From assembly GCA_963665045.2 (NCBI GenBank), contig CAXXJQ010000003.1, forward strand, positions 1,178,001 to 1,242,000: a stretch of 64,000 nt of DNA, given 5' to 3'. Each line of letters opens with the position of its first letter. Positions within the stretch are counted from its first letter, which is position 1. A program made the position numbers and the translations under genes. This DNA comes from JAFGRU01 sp016934985. GTDB taxonomy: Bacteria > Desulfobacterota > Desulfuromonadia > Desulfuromonadales > JAAYDE01. Positions 7,626 through 16,905 of the stretch are shown here, in pieces. The notes under the pieces were generated by a model. That model ran no database searches. It had not been told where the DNA came from and saw only the letters and a list, made by a program, of their open reading frames with translations.

Positions 7626-10271
7626 GTGAATCACTACCGCCAAACCGTCGATGAGGTCCTGAGCGCCTTTGAAACAACGAGGGAGGGCCTTGCTGATGAT
7701 GAAGCTAAGCAGCGCCTCTCCCGGTTTGGTTTCAACGAACTTGAAACCGGACGGAAAATTAACCCTTTCCTGCTTTTTGTCAACCAGTTTAAAAGCTTCA
7801 TTATTTATATCCTGCTGTTCGCCGTGTTTTTTTCCATTCTCATAGGCGAATATGTTGATACCACCATAATTCTTGCCATCCTCATTGCCAATGCCCTCAT
7901 CGGCTTTTTCCAGGAACTCAGCGCCAACCGCTCCCTGGAAGCGCTTAAAAAAATGAGTGTCGTTAAAGCGACCGTCCTTCGCAGCGGTGCCAAGGAGGGG
8001 CTTGATGCCAGACATCTGGTCCCGGGGGACATAATTTACCTGGAGCCCGGCGACAAGGTGCCGGCCGATGTCCGCGTTATTGAAGCGGTACGCCTCAAGG
8101 CGGATGAATCCCTTTTAACCGGTGAAAGTGTTCCTGCGGAGAAAGACCCGGCGCTGATTGACAAGGAAGTCCCCCTCGGCAATCGGCGCAATATGCTCTT
8201 CTCATCCACAACCATATCAACCGGTCATGCCCTGGCCGTGGTTGTGGCAACAGGCATGGAGACGGAACTGGGTAAAATTACGACCCTTATTCAGGAAGCC
8301 CGGGAGGAAATGACCCCCCTGCAGCGGCGTCTCGATCAATTTGGCAAAAAGCTGGGTTACAGCATTATCGCCATCTGTTTCCTGGTTTTTTTACTTACCC
8401 TTTTCAAGGGCTACAAAACCGGAGACCTGTCCCTGGAGATTCTCATTGGCTTTGCCTTTGTCGCCATCAGTCTTGCGGTAGCTGCGGTTCCAACCGCTTT
8501 GCCCGCGGTCGTGACCATCGCCCTGAGCATTGGCGTCAAGCGCCTTCTCCAGCGCAAAGCTCTGGTTCGCAACCTTTCCGCCGTGGAAACCCTTGGCAGC
8601 TGCGACGTCATCTGTACGGACAAAACCGGAACTCTGACGGAAAATCAGATGACCGTGCGTCGGGCCTGGAGCTTGGATGGTGAAGCCTCCCTTACAGGGC
8701 AGGGCTATGACCTTGATGGCGAGGTGACTGGGCATGTTTCGAAACGATTGTTTCTTTGTGGCCTGCTTTGCAACAACGCGTCATTCGGGCGTGGTGAAAA
8801 AAAACATAATATAATTGGTGATCCGACCGAAGCCGCACTTCTTGTCAGTGCAGCCAAAGCAGGGATATCCAGTGATGCGAAACGGTTGGACGAACTGCCC
8901 TTTGACTCAGAGCGCAAATTGATGAGCGTTCTAGTTAATGCCAAAGAGAAAATCCTGATTTTCTCAAAAGGGGCGCCTGACCATATTCTGGCCTGTTGCA
9001 GCCATGCCCTTGTTAATGGCGAAGAAAGGACTTTAACTTCTGAACTGCGCTCGAAGATTGAAAAGCAAAATTCGCTATATGCCGGCAAGGCCATGCGCGT
9101 TCTCGGTTTTGCCATGGGAAAAGCAGAATTGAACGAGCCTTTTGGAGAGAAAAATCTGGTTTTTCTCGGCCTTCAGGCCATGATCGATCCGCCTCGGTCC
9201 GATGTCATTGAATCGATCAGGCGAACCAAAGCTGCTGGCATCCGCGTTATCATGATCACCGGGGATTACGCGAAAACAGCTGAGGCGGTAGCTGCTGAAA
9301 TCGGAATCGAGGGCAAGGTCATCGGCAGCACAGAATTGGAAGCCATGGATGACGATGCTTTGCAAAAGGCCCTTGAAGACGGTACGAACATTTTTGCCCG
9401 TGTCGCGCCCGAACACAAGCTGCGCATTGTTAACTTTCTGCAGCGTGCCGGTTTTACGGTCGCCATGACCGGAGATGGGGTTAATGATGCGCCGGCTCTT
9501 AAAAAAGCCAATATCGGAGTAGCTGTCGGCAGCGGCACGGACGTGGCGAAGGAGGCCGCTGATTTTGTCCTGCTTGACGATAGTTTTACCCATATCGTCA
9601 ACGCCATCGAAGAAGGACGCGGCATTTACGACAACATCCAGAAATCGATCATGCTTCTTCTTTCGGGCAATCTCGGTGAGGTTTTGATTATATTCCTGGC
9701 GGCCGTTTTTGGGATGAATCTGCCCTTGACGGCGATTCTCCTCCTCTGGATCAACATGGTTACCGATGGTGCCCCCGCGCTGGCCTACAGTGTTGACCCT
9801 TATGGCCGGGATATCATGCTGCGCCCGCCCAAATCAGGCGATGAGGGCATCCTCCCTGGGAAAAAGTTGAAATTTCTTCTTGTTCTTGGCGTCCTTGGAA
9901 CCGCTATCGCCCTCTTCCTGTTTAATTTTTCAGGCGGCAACTCCACCTCGGTTTCGGAATTGACGCGTGCCCAAACCCTGGTATTCAATTTTGTGGTTCT
10001 TTATGAGATAATTCTTACCTTTGTCATCCGTTTTGATTACCAGGTGGCTTTTTTTGCCAACAAATGGGTTTGGGGTGCTGCTGGCCTGGCTGTCAGTCTG
10101 CAGGCATTGCTCATGTACACGCCTTTGTCCATTGCTTTTAAAATCGTGCCATTGAACTTTTGGGATATCGCCATCCTGGCAGGCGCCGGCGGGGTATTTG
10201 CCTGCGGGACCCTGGCATTTCAACTGGCTACACGGCTCGCAAGAAAAGATTACGCCATTAAGGCTAAGTGA
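7626..10271 (+). CDS. P2-type cation-transporting ATPase (Ca2+-ATPase-like)
   Basis: Membrane ATPase of about 881 aa resembling SERCA-type Ca2+ pumps. Order: N-terminal cation-ATPase domain (TVDEV...GLADDEAKQRL), TM1-2, actuator domain with TGES (about residue 165), TM3-4, phosphorylation site DKTGT (Asp about 332), nucleotide domain, TGDGVNDAPAL (about 615) and six C-terminal TM segments. Ion-site residues of TM5 (SGNLGEV) and TM6 (NMVTDG) match SERCA. The TM4 motif, however, is VPTALP instead of PEGLP, so the glutamate that ligates Ca2+ is threonine (about residue 290). Specificity is therefore uncertain. GTG at 7626 is preferred because AAGGA lies 8 bases upstream; the in-frame ATG at 7584 has no ribosome site. 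A perfect inverted repeat precedes the gene. Confidence 0.93.
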   Translation: MNHYRQTVDEVLSAFETTREGLADDEAKQRLSRFGFNELETGRKINPFLLFVNQFKSFIIYILLFAVFFSILIGEYVDTTIILAILIANALIGFFQELSANRSLEALKKMSVVKATVLRSGAKEGLDARHLVPGDIIYLEPGDKVPADVRVIEAVRLKADESLLTGESVPAEKDPALIDKEVPLGNRRNMLFSSTTISTGHALAVVVATGMETELGKITTLIQEAREEMTPLQRRLDQFGKKLGYSIIAICFLVFLLTLFKGYKTGDLSLEILIGFAFVAISLAVAAVPTALPAVVTIALSIGVKRLLQRKALVRNLSAVETLGSCDVICTDKTGTLTENQMTVRRAWSLDGEASLTGQGYDLDGEVTGHVSKRLFLCGLLCNNASFGRGEKKHNIIGDPTEAALLVSAAKAGISSDAKRLDELPFDSERKLMSVLVNAKEKILIFSKGAPDHILACCSHALVNGEERTLTSELRSKIEKQNSLYAGKAMRVLGFAMGKAELNEPFGEKNLVFLGLQAMIDPPRSDVIESIRRTKAAGIRVIMITGDYAKTAEAVAAEIGIEGKVIGSTELEAMDDDALQKALEDGTNIFARVAPEHKLRIVNFLQRAGFTVAMTGDGVNDAPALKKANIGVAVGSGTDVAKEAADFVLLDDSFTHIVNAIEEGRGIYDNIQKSIMLLLSGNLGEVLIIFLAAVFGMNLPLTAILLLWINMVTDGAPALAYSVDPYGRDIMLRPPKSGDEGILPGKKLKFLLVLGVLGTAIALFLFNFSGGNSTSVSELTRAQTLVFNFVVLYEIILTFVIRFDYQVAFFANKWVWGAAGLAVSLQALLMYTPLSIAFKIVPLNFWDIAILAGAGGVFACGTLAFQLATRLARKDYAIKAK

Positions 10272-10294
10272 ATTAAGGGAATTTTGAATAAGGG

Positions 10295-10435
10295 TAACTA
10301 TTCAGCACAAGGACTCGTGTCGCCCATGGAAAGGGCATCTGTCGCCCGGATGGCGGCAGCTAAGCCCCATGGATGGGTTCACGCGGTCCTTGCAATGGAC
10401 GATGCGAGGCATTGTTCCGAAACGCTGAATAATTA
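10295..10435. repeat. 141-nt structured element with 12-bp terminal inverted repeats
   Basis: The ends TAACTATTCAGC (10295-10306) and GCTGAATAATTA (10424-10435) are inverted copies with one mismatch. Inside, CAAGGAC (10308-10314) pairs with GTCCTTG (10386-10392), then CGTG (10316-10319) with CACG (10380-10383), enclosing small hairpins such as GCCC...GGGC and CGCC...GGCG. A separate stem CAATG/CATTG lies at 10393-10414. It is more GC-rich than its flanks, has no ORF, and fills the gap between the ATPase gene and the release-factor-like gene. It looks like a non-autonomous dispersed repeat (REP/MITE-like) or a structured RNA. No second copy was noticed in this window, so dispersal is a guess. 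Confidence 0.55.
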
Positions 10436-10445
10436 CGAATAAAGG

Positions 10446-10799
10446 ATGATTACCCAGGCCAAACAGAATGAGCTCAGGCAACGCATGGAGGCCCTTGAGA
10501 TTCGCGAGGAGGATCTGCAAGAAAGCTTTGTCAAGGGATCTGGGCGGGGCGGACAAAAAATCAATAAATCATCCACCTGCGTCAGGCTCAAACACCTTCC
10601 TACAGGAATCGAGGTCAAAAGCCAGAAGGAACGCTCGCGGGAAATGAATCGCTTTTTTGCCCGCCGCATCCTGTGCGAGAAAATCGAGGAAATTGTTTTG
10701 GGAAAAGACTCACGCAAGCAACAGGAGATCGAACGCATCCGTCGCCAAAAAGGAAAACGCGCAAAAAGAGCCAAAGACAAAAAGGACCGAGAAATTTAG
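10446..10799 (+). CDS. Short GGQ-domain release-factor-like protein
   Basis: 117-aa protein with the class I release factor catalytic motif in SGRGGQKINKSS (residues about 36-47) and a strongly basic C-terminal tail (KRAKRAKDKKDREI). This is the layout of ribosome-rescue hydrolases such as ArfB/YaeJ and mitochondrial C12orf65-type proteins. These lack codon-recognition domains and release peptidyl-tRNA from stalled ribosomes, with the basic tail entering the empty mRNA channel. The N-terminal MITQAKQNELRQRMEALEI is a short helix. AAAGG sits directly before the ATG. It begins 10 bases after the structured element, which must form part of its leader if transcription starts upstream. Which rescue subfamily it belongs to is uncertain. 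Confidence 0.85.
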   Translation: MITQAKQNELRQRMEALEIREEDLQESFVKGSGRGGQKINKSSTCVRLKHLPTGIEVKSQKERSREMNRFFARRILCEKIEEIVLGKDSRKQQEIERIRRQKGKRAKRAKDKKDREI

Positions 10800-10884
10800 C
10801 TTTAACAGGCAATAGAACTGGTGTAATTTAATTTTGTTTATTAAATAATTACGCTCATCTTCCAAGGCTGACGGTGGGGCAGTC

Positions 10885-12111
10885 GTGAAAGTCACAGGCA
10901 TGAAGTCATCAACGCTCAAACTCGTTGTCTTGCTTTTATCTGTCGTTGCCATTTGGCTCATTGTTAAATGGGTGCAAAATCCCCAGCGAAAACAAGAAGA
11001 TACCAAAACCGCAACTACTTCCCAACGTCCCGTTCCGGTCGAAACAGCTCCGATTAAAATTGGTCCCATCGAGCAGCTCAGGACTTTCAGTGGTTCCCTT
11101 GAGGCGCAGGCGGAATTTGTTGCCGCCCCCAAGGTCAGCGGCCGGATCGAAAAAATCTTCCTTAATATTGCCGAACCGGTTCATCGCGGTCAGGTGATCG
11201 GCGAACTGGACAACGACGAATACATCCAGGCCGTAAACCAGGCCCAAGCTGAACTGGCAGTAGTCAAAGCCCAATTGGCCGAGGGGCGCAGTGATCTGGA
11301 GGTTGCCAACCGTGATTTTGCCCGGATCAAAACCCTGCGCACCCGTGGCGTGGCCTCGGAATCACAATTGGATACGGCCAGGGCTAATCAACTCGCGAAA
11401 AAGGTCGAACTGGAAGTTGCCCAGGCTCAGGTCGCGCGGGCCGAATCGGCACTGGAAACAGCCCGGATCCGGCTCGGCTACACCCGCATCATTGCCGATT
11501 GGAGCGGTGGCGACGATCAGCGGGTGGTGGCCGAACGCTATGTAGATGAAGGGGAAACAGTGTCTGCCAACACACCATTGTTGCGGATCGTTGATCTCGA
11601 TCCTATCATCGGCGTGGTTTTCGTCACCGAGCGGGATTATGCCCGCCTGCGGCCCGGGCAGAGCGTCATGCTCTCCACCGATGCTTTTCCTGACCGGGAA
11701 TTCCCAGGATCCATCGCACGTATCGCCCCGGTTTTCAAACAGGCAACCCGTCAGGCACGTGTTGAACTTAACATCCCCAACCCTCAACAGCGTCTCAAAC
11801 CCGGCATGTTTATCCGGGCTACGGTGGTCCTTGCCCGTCTTTCGGAGGCTAACATCGTCCCTGAAGAGGCACTCACCCAACGTGATAACCAATATGGGGT
11901 TTTTCTTGTCAACCCCGATGGGCGCTCTGTCAGCTGGAAACCTGTTGATGTCGGTATTCACGAAAATGGCCGTGTCCAAATTGAAGCTCCTGGGCTTTTC
12001 GGCCAAGTGGTAATTTTGGGCCAGCAACTTCTTAAAGACGGTTCCCTAATTAGCATTCCCGCTGATTCTGGTTTATCGGCGGCTAAAGAAAATAATACGG
12101 ACGCCCGATGA
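10885..12111 (+). CDS. RND efflux periplasmic adaptor (membrane fusion protein)
   Basis: 408-aa membrane fusion protein linking an inner-membrane RND pump to an outer-membrane channel. Residues about 12-29 form the membrane anchor. The lipoyl half-motifs (VAAPKVSGRIEKIFL and later segment), a coiled-coil hairpin with heptad-like AQAELAVVKAQLAEGRSDLEVANRDF, a beta-barrel domain and a proximal domain follow in normal order. The GTG at 10885 is taken as start (GGGGCAGTC upstream); ATG at 10900 is the alternative. The stop overlaps the permease start as ATGA, so the three efflux genes are translationally coupled. The substrate is not predictable. No regulator gene adjoins it. Confidence 0.93.
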   Translation: MKVTGMKSSTLKLVVLLLSVVAIWLIVKWVQNPQRKQEDTKTATTSQRPVPVETAPIKIGPIEQLRTFSGSLEAQAEFVAAPKVSGRIEKIFLNIAEPVHRGQVIGELDNDEYIQAVNQAQAELAVVKAQLAEGRSDLEVANRDFARIKTLRTRGVASESQLDTARANQLAKKVELEVAQAQVARAESALETARIRLGYTRIIADWSGGDDQRVVAERYVDEGETVSANTPLLRIVDLDPIIGVVFVTERDYARLRPGQSVMLSTDAFPDREFPGSIARIAPVFKQATRQARVELNIPNPQQRLKPGMFIRATVVLARLSEANIVPEEALTQRDNQYGVFLVNPDGRSVSWKPVDVGIHENGRVQIEAPGLFGQVVILGQQLLKDGSLISIPADSGLSAAKENNTDAR

Positions 12112-15100
12112 ATCTACCTGATTTCAGCGTTCGGCGGCCGGTTTTTACCACCATGATCACCCTGATTGTGGTAATCCTCGGTGCTTTTTCCCTTTCCCGC
12201 CTGCAAATCGACCTGCTGCCTAATATCGAACTTCCGACCGTCACCGTCCGTACAGAATACGAAGGCGCCAGCCCTGAGGTCATGGAACGCCTTGTAACCC
12301 AGGTTGTTGAGGAAATTGTGGGCACGGTTCCCGGTGTCTTGGAAATGACTTCACAGTCAAGCGAGGGTTCAAGTACGGTGCGGGTCACCTTCAGCTGGGG
12401 CACTGACATCGACACCGCTGCGTTGGATGTGCAGTCCAAGCTTCAGGATGAGATCAACGAACTACCCGACGATGCCGTCAGGCCCCGTATCAGCAAATTT
12501 GATGTGGCCAGCTACCCGGTTGTGGTACTCGGCATCTCCAGTAACCTCGATCCGGTGGAGTTGACCCAGCTGATTGAGGATCACATTCGCTACCGATTCG
12601 CCCGTCTTCCGGGGGTCTCCCAGGCGGACATGTTTGGCGAATTCAAACGTGAGGTGCGGATTGAACTTGATCCCGACCGGGTCAAAGCCCTGGGACTTCC
12701 CCTCAATCAGGTTCTTGAAGCGATCCGCAATGCCAATCTCGATCTTCCGGCCGGAAAAATTGAACAGGGAAGCTACGAAATTACCCTGCGGGCGCCGGCG
12801 GAATTCGTTAACCTCGATCAGGTCCGCAACACCGTAATTTTCCAGAAGGAGGGTGCACCTGTTACCCTCGCCCAGGTGGCGCGGGTCCGCGACACCTACG
12901 AAAAACTGCAACGCATTGTACGCGTTAATGGGGAACTCGGTATCCGTATCGGGCTTCGCAAACAAGCCGCTGCCAACACCGTGGAGGTGGCCAAAAGGAT
13001 TCTTCGCGAAATCGAGGCCGTCAACCAAGCCTATCCCCAAGTCCACGTCATTCCCGTGATCAACCAGGGTAATTTTATCGAGCGGTCCATTGCCAACGTG
13101 GCGGAATCGGTTCTCTACGGTGGGGGGCTTTCTATCCTGGTGCTTCTCTTTTTCTTGCGCAACATCCGCTCAACTTTAGTCATTTCCTTGTCCATCCCGA
13201 TATCTGTAATCGCTACCTTTGCCCTTATTTATTTTGGCGGTTTTACTCTTAACCTGATGACCCTTGGTGGTCTTGCCCTTGGAGTGGGCATGATGGTGGA
13301 CAGCTCGGTGGTGGTGCTTGAAAACATTTTCAGGCGGCGGGACGAAAACCTGGAGAAGCCAGTCGTTGCAGCGGTCGAAGGGGCGCGAGAGGTCAGCAAG
13401 GCCATTGTGGCCAGTACTATTACTACCCTGGTAATTTTTCTACCTTTGGTTTTCGTACGCGGGGTGGCCGGCATCCTCTTCCAGGAACTCTCCTACGTCA
13501 TTATCTTCTCCCTTGTCTGCTCGCTGCTGGTTTCTCTCAGCCTGCTGCCGATGCTGGCCTCCCGTCTTATTGAAACTCCCGACCACCTTGAAACCCGCCG
13601 CACCCCTCAAGTCGAACGTCTGATTGCCTGGGCAGGGGTCTGGTTCAATAAATTGGATAACGGCTACCGGGATCTGCTCCACAAGGTCCTGAGTCACCGG
13701 CTTCTTACCGTATCTGTCGCTCTTGGCCTTTTAGGGGCCAGCCTCTTTTTGCTTCCTTTTATCGGCACCGAGTATCTCCCGCCAAGCGACGAGGGTGAGG
13801 TTCGGGTCACCGGAGAAATGGAGATTGGCACTCGCCTGGATCTGCTTAATCAGCAGGCCGGTGAAATGGAAAAGATCGTCTATCCCGCGGTTCCTGAAAT
13901 GGTTTCTTCCGTGATCAGCGTGGGTTCTTCCAGCTGGCGGCCCAGCGATTCCTCTAAAACAGAAATCAGGCTTTCCCTGGTGCCGGTTTCTCAGCGCAAA
14001 CGTTCCAACGTTGACATTGCCAATGATCTGCGCAAGCGCCTGAGGGAAAAGATTCCCGGAATGACCATTCGAACCCGCGCACCTCAGGGGCAGTTTCTCC
14101 TGGAGCGGATTCTTGGTGGAGACGAGGGGTTGACAGTTGAAATTCGCGGATTTGATCTCGACACCCTCGAAGCGTTGGCTAACCGGGTGGCCGAACAAAT
14201 TGCCGACGTTCAGGGTGTCGCGGATATCGAAACCAGCCAGAAGGCCGGCATTCCCCAACAGGAGATCCGGGTCGACCGCGACAAGGTTGCGGATCTCGGA
14301 CTGAGTGTACGGGATGTGACTGAAGTTCTAGAGACGGCGGTTGCCGGTTCCAAGGCTGGAGAATTTCGGTCAGAAGGCAACTCCTACCGGATATTTGTTC
14401 AGCTCCAGGATGTTGAAAAACGTTCCTTAAATGAAATTCTTGACCTTACCCTGGCCACTAGAAGCGGTGAGCAGGTTGCCTTGCGCAATCTGGTAACCTA
14501 TGAGGCGAGCCGCGGCCCGATTGTAATCGAACGCAAGGATCAACAGCGGCTTGTGACGGTCAAGGCCAACGTGGTCGACCGGGATCTCGGAACCGTGGCT
14601 AATGAGGTTCAGATTATGCTTGACGGCATCCCTCGTCCTGCTGGCTGTACCTTGGCGGTCGCCGGCAATTTCGAAGAACAGCAGAAGGCCTTTGGCGAAC
14701 TGGTGGTCTCGCTGCTGCTCGCTCTTGTTCTGGTTTACATGGTCCTGGCCTGCCAGTATGAATCCCTGCGCGACCCGATTGTGGTCATGGCTTCGGTGCC
14801 CGTAGCTGCCGTCGGAGTACTGGGGATTTTGTTTATGACCGGTACCACCTTGAATTTGCAATCCTTCATCGGCTGCATCATGCTCGGGGGTATTGTCGTC
14901 AACAATGCTATTCTCCTCGTCGATCAGGCCGGGCAGCTCACACGCGGCGGCATGGCAGTGAGGGAAGCCGTGGCCGAGGCCGGACGGCGCCGTCTGCGGC
15001 CTATTCTGATGACAACTTTGACCACCATTCTGGCTTTGCTGCCACTTGCTCTGGGCATCGGCGAGGGTGCCGACGCCCAGGCGCCGCTGGCCCGTGCGGT

Positions 15101-15197
15101 TGTCGGGGGGTTGACCGGATCGACTTTGATCACCCTGGTTCTGATTCCTGCAGTTTATTCCCTGTTCCATCCTGAAGCGAAAAGAGGCGAACAGTGA
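12108..15197 (+). CDS. RND efflux permease, HAE1/AcrB-like family
   Basis: 1029-aa inner-membrane proton/drug antiporter, full length for the family (1000-1050 aa). It opens with FSVRRPVFTTMITLIVVILGAF (TM1) and contains two large periplasmic loops and 12 predicted TM segments. The proton-relay acidic residue of TM4 is visible in GVGMMVDSSVVVLENIF (Asp about 398). RRRLRPILMTTLTTILALLPLA near the end is the conserved second-half motif. It most resembles multidrug or lipid exporters of the HAE family rather than heavy-metal CusA types, since no methionine-rich metal relay is seen. The start overlaps the adaptor stop, and the end overlaps the GTG of the TolC-like gene (GTGA). Confidence 0.95.
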   Translation: MNLPDFSVRRPVFTTMITLIVVILGAFSLSRLQIDLLPNIELPTVTVRTEYEGASPEVMERLVTQVVEEIVGTVPGVLEMTSQSSEGSSTVRVTFSWGTDIDTAALDVQSKLQDEINELPDDAVRPRISKFDVASYPVVVLGISSNLDPVELTQLIEDHIRYRFARLPGVSQADMFGEFKREVRIELDPDRVKALGLPLNQVLEAIRNANLDLPAGKIEQGSYEITLRAPAEFVNLDQVRNTVIFQKEGAPVTLAQVARVRDTYEKLQRIVRVNGELGIRIGLRKQAAANTVEVAKRILREIEAVNQAYPQVHVIPVINQGNFIERSIANVAESVLYGGGLSILVLLFFLRNIRSTLVISLSIPISVIATFALIYFGGFTLNLMTLGGLALGVGMMVDSSVVVLENIFRRRDENLEKPVVAAVEGAREVSKAIVASTITTLVIFLPLVFVRGVAGILFQELSYVIIFSLVCSLLVSLSLLPMLASRLIETPDHLETRRTPQVERLIAWAGVWFNKLDNGYRDLLHKVLSHRLLTVSVALGLLGASLFLLPFIGTEYLPPSDEGEVRVTGEMEIGTRLDLLNQQAGEMEKIVYPAVPEMVSSVISVGSSSWRPSDSSKTEIRLSLVPVSQRKRSNVDIANDLRKRLREKIPGMTIRTRAPQGQFLLERILGGDEGLTVEIRGFDLDTLEALANRVAEQIADVQGVADIETSQKAGIPQQEIRVDRDKVADLGLSVRDVTEVLETAVAGSKAGEFRSEGNSYRIFVQLQDVEKRSLNEILDLTLATRSGEQVALRNLVTYEASRGPIVIERKDQQRLVTVKANVVDRDLGTVANEVQIMLDGIPRPAGCTLAVAGNFEEQQKAFGELVVSLLLALVLVYMVLACQYESLRDPIVVMASVPVAAVGVLGILFMTGTTLNLQSFIGCIMLGGIVVNNAILLVDQAGQLTRGGMAVREAVAEAGRRRLRPILMTTLTTILALLPLALGIGEGADAQAPLARAVVGGLTGSTLITLVLIPAVYSLFHPEAKRGEQ

Positions 15198-16852
15198 AAA
15201 AAAAAGCTTGGTACCGGACAGTTGAACTAATCATTCTGGTATTTTTGTTTGGACTATTTTCAGGCTGCGCTCCGGACCGTTTTTCTTTCTTTACATCAGC
15301 ACCGCCGCCGCAAGCAGTTAAACCCGTCTCAGAGGAAATACAAATTAATGGTTCTGGAGAGCAGCAAAACTGGCAAAAATCAACGCTTGCTGCTGACGAA
15401 ACGCTGGTTCTTTCTCTCGAGGAGGCGATCGTTCTGACACTGCGCAACAACCGGGACCTTCAAGTGCAACAACTTCAGCCTGTCATTACAGGTGCATTCG
15501 AAAAGATTGAGAGGGGTGTTTTTGACCCTGAACTTTTTGTGGAAGGGGCAAATCTTAAAGAGGAATCTTTTGAAACCTCAAGCACTAGCGGAACCAGTTA
15601 CCGGTTGGATTCTAAAGAGTATGCTGTGATTGGCGGTCTGCGTCAGAGATTTCCGAGCGGCACAGACATCGAGGCTTCAATTGAACAGAGTCGCGAGGAT
15701 TCCAATCGTGAGCCCGAACAACAGGTGGCTCGCCTCGGGTTGACCCTGACCCAAGCTCTGTTGCGTGGTTTTGGACCGGCCGTAAACATGGTGGGAGTGC
15801 GCCAGGCCGAATTAAAGACCCTTGCCAGCGAAAACCAGTTGCGCGGCTTTACTGAAGCCCTGTTGGCGGAAACGGAAATCGCCTACTGGAATTACGTTCT
15901 TGCCGAAAAGGAAATCGCCATTTTCGAAGAGTCCCTGGCTGTAGCCCGCAAGCAGCACGATGAGATAGCCTCCCGCATCGAGGTCGGAATCCTGCCGGAA
16001 ATCGAGATTGCTGCTGCACGCGCAGAGATCGGCCGGCGGGAACAGGCCCTGATCGAAGCCCGGTCGGTTTTTTCCGAACGTCGCTTGCGCTTGTTGCGTC
16101 TTCTTAATACAGGCCCCTTCGGGCGACTTGAAAGGCCCGTAGTTGCCACAAGCCAAGCAGATATTGAGGCGAAACCGCTCAATGATCTGGATGACCGCAT
16201 CCGTTTGGCGTGTCAGTTCCGTCCCGATCTGCAGGAAGCCGATCTTCTTCTGCAGCAGAACCGTCTTGAAACCATCGTTACCCGCAACGGGCTGCTTCCA
16301 CGCCTCGATTTTTTTATTGCCCTTGGTAAGACCGGCTACGCCGATAGCTTTTCCGATTCTTTCCGCCAACTGGACGGTAACACCTACGATTTTACTGTTG
16401 GTGTCCGTCTCAGCCATTTTCTCGGCAATCGCAGTGCCCAAGGCCAAGATCTGGCTGCCAGGGCCTCCACCCGCCAGGCCGCCGAGGCCCTGGCCAACCT
16501 CCGCCAGGTCGTCGAACTGGATGTTCGCCTTGGGGCCAATGATGTTGAGCGCAACCGTCGTCAGATTGCCGCTTCAAGGTTAACCAGGATTTATGAGGAG
16601 GAGACCTTGAATGCTGAACAGGAGCGCTTTGATGTCGGATCCAGCACCGCCCTACAGGTTGCCCAGGCGCAGAGGGATCTACTGGCCAGCCGCATTGCCG
16701 AAGTTCAAGCGGTTATCAACTACCGCATCGCCCTGGTCAAACTCTATTTGGCCGAGGGGAGTCTTTTGCAGCGCCGGGGGATTAAAATAGCTCCCTTCAC
16801 AGCTCAAAAAACTGGTTTCTTTCCTGCCGGCAATCCTGGCGGGCACCAATAA
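15194..16852 (+). CDS. TolC-family outer-membrane efflux lipoprotein
   Basis: 552-aa outer-membrane channel of the RND operon. The start is GTG at 15194, overlapping the permease stop. The signal peptide ends in a lipobox LFSGC with Cys about 25, so it is probably lipid-anchored. Two outer-membrane-efflux repeats follow, each with long amphipathic helices (SLEEAIVLTLRNNRDLQVQQ; RRIQIAASRL-like region near 460). AEVQAVINYRIALVKLYLAEGSLL is a typical C-terminal helix. Residues 30-75 form a Pro/Ser-rich linker. The stop codon lies inside the downstream terminator hairpin. Confidence 0.93.
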   Translation: MKKKAWYRTVELIILVFLFGLFSGCAPDRFSFFTSAPPPQAVKPVSEEIQINGSGEQQNWQKSTLAADETLVLSLEEAIVLTLRNNRDLQVQQLQPVITGAFEKIERGVFDPELFVEGANLKEESFETSSTSGTSYRLDSKEYAVIGGLRQRFPSGTDIEASIEQSREDSNREPEQQVARLGLTLTQALLRGFGPAVNMVGVRQAELKTLASENQLRGFTEALLAETEIAYWNYVLAEKEIAIFEESLAVARKQHDEIASRIEVGILPEIEIAAARAEIGRREQALIEARSVFSERRLRLLRLLNTGPFGRLERPVVATSQADIEAKPLNDLDDRIRLACQFRPDLQEADLLLQQNRLETIVTRNGLLPRLDFFIALGKTGYADSFSDSFRQLDGNTYDFTVGVRLSHFLGNRSAQGQDLAARASTRQAAEALANLRQVVELDVRLGANDVERNRRQIAASRLTRIYEEETLNAEQERFDVGSSTALQVAQAQRDLLASRIAEVQAVINYRIALVKLYLAEGSLLQRRGIKIAPFTAQKTGFFPAGNPGGHQ

Positions 16853-16891
16853 AAGAGGGGATGGACTCCTGTCCACCCCCTCTTTTATTGG
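16846..16891. terminator. Long bidirectional terminator overlapping the TolC-like stop codon
   Basis: Perfect 15-bp arms (16846-16860 and 16877-16891) with an inner TGGAC/GTCCA stem (16862-16866, 16871-16875). AATAAAAGA on one side and TCTTTTATT on the other give T-runs on both strands. The TAA of the TolC-like gene (16850-16852) lies in the left arm. It separates the efflux operon from the convergent ankyrin gene. Confidence 0.9.
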
Positions 16892-16905
16892 TTATGGTTG
16901 GACTT

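Noticed and set aside
10295..10435. c-di-GMP riboswitch (GEMM) or 6S RNA
   Set aside because: The conserved core sequences of GEMM and the long single-bulge shape of 6S RNA are not seen; only stems and terminal repeats are present.
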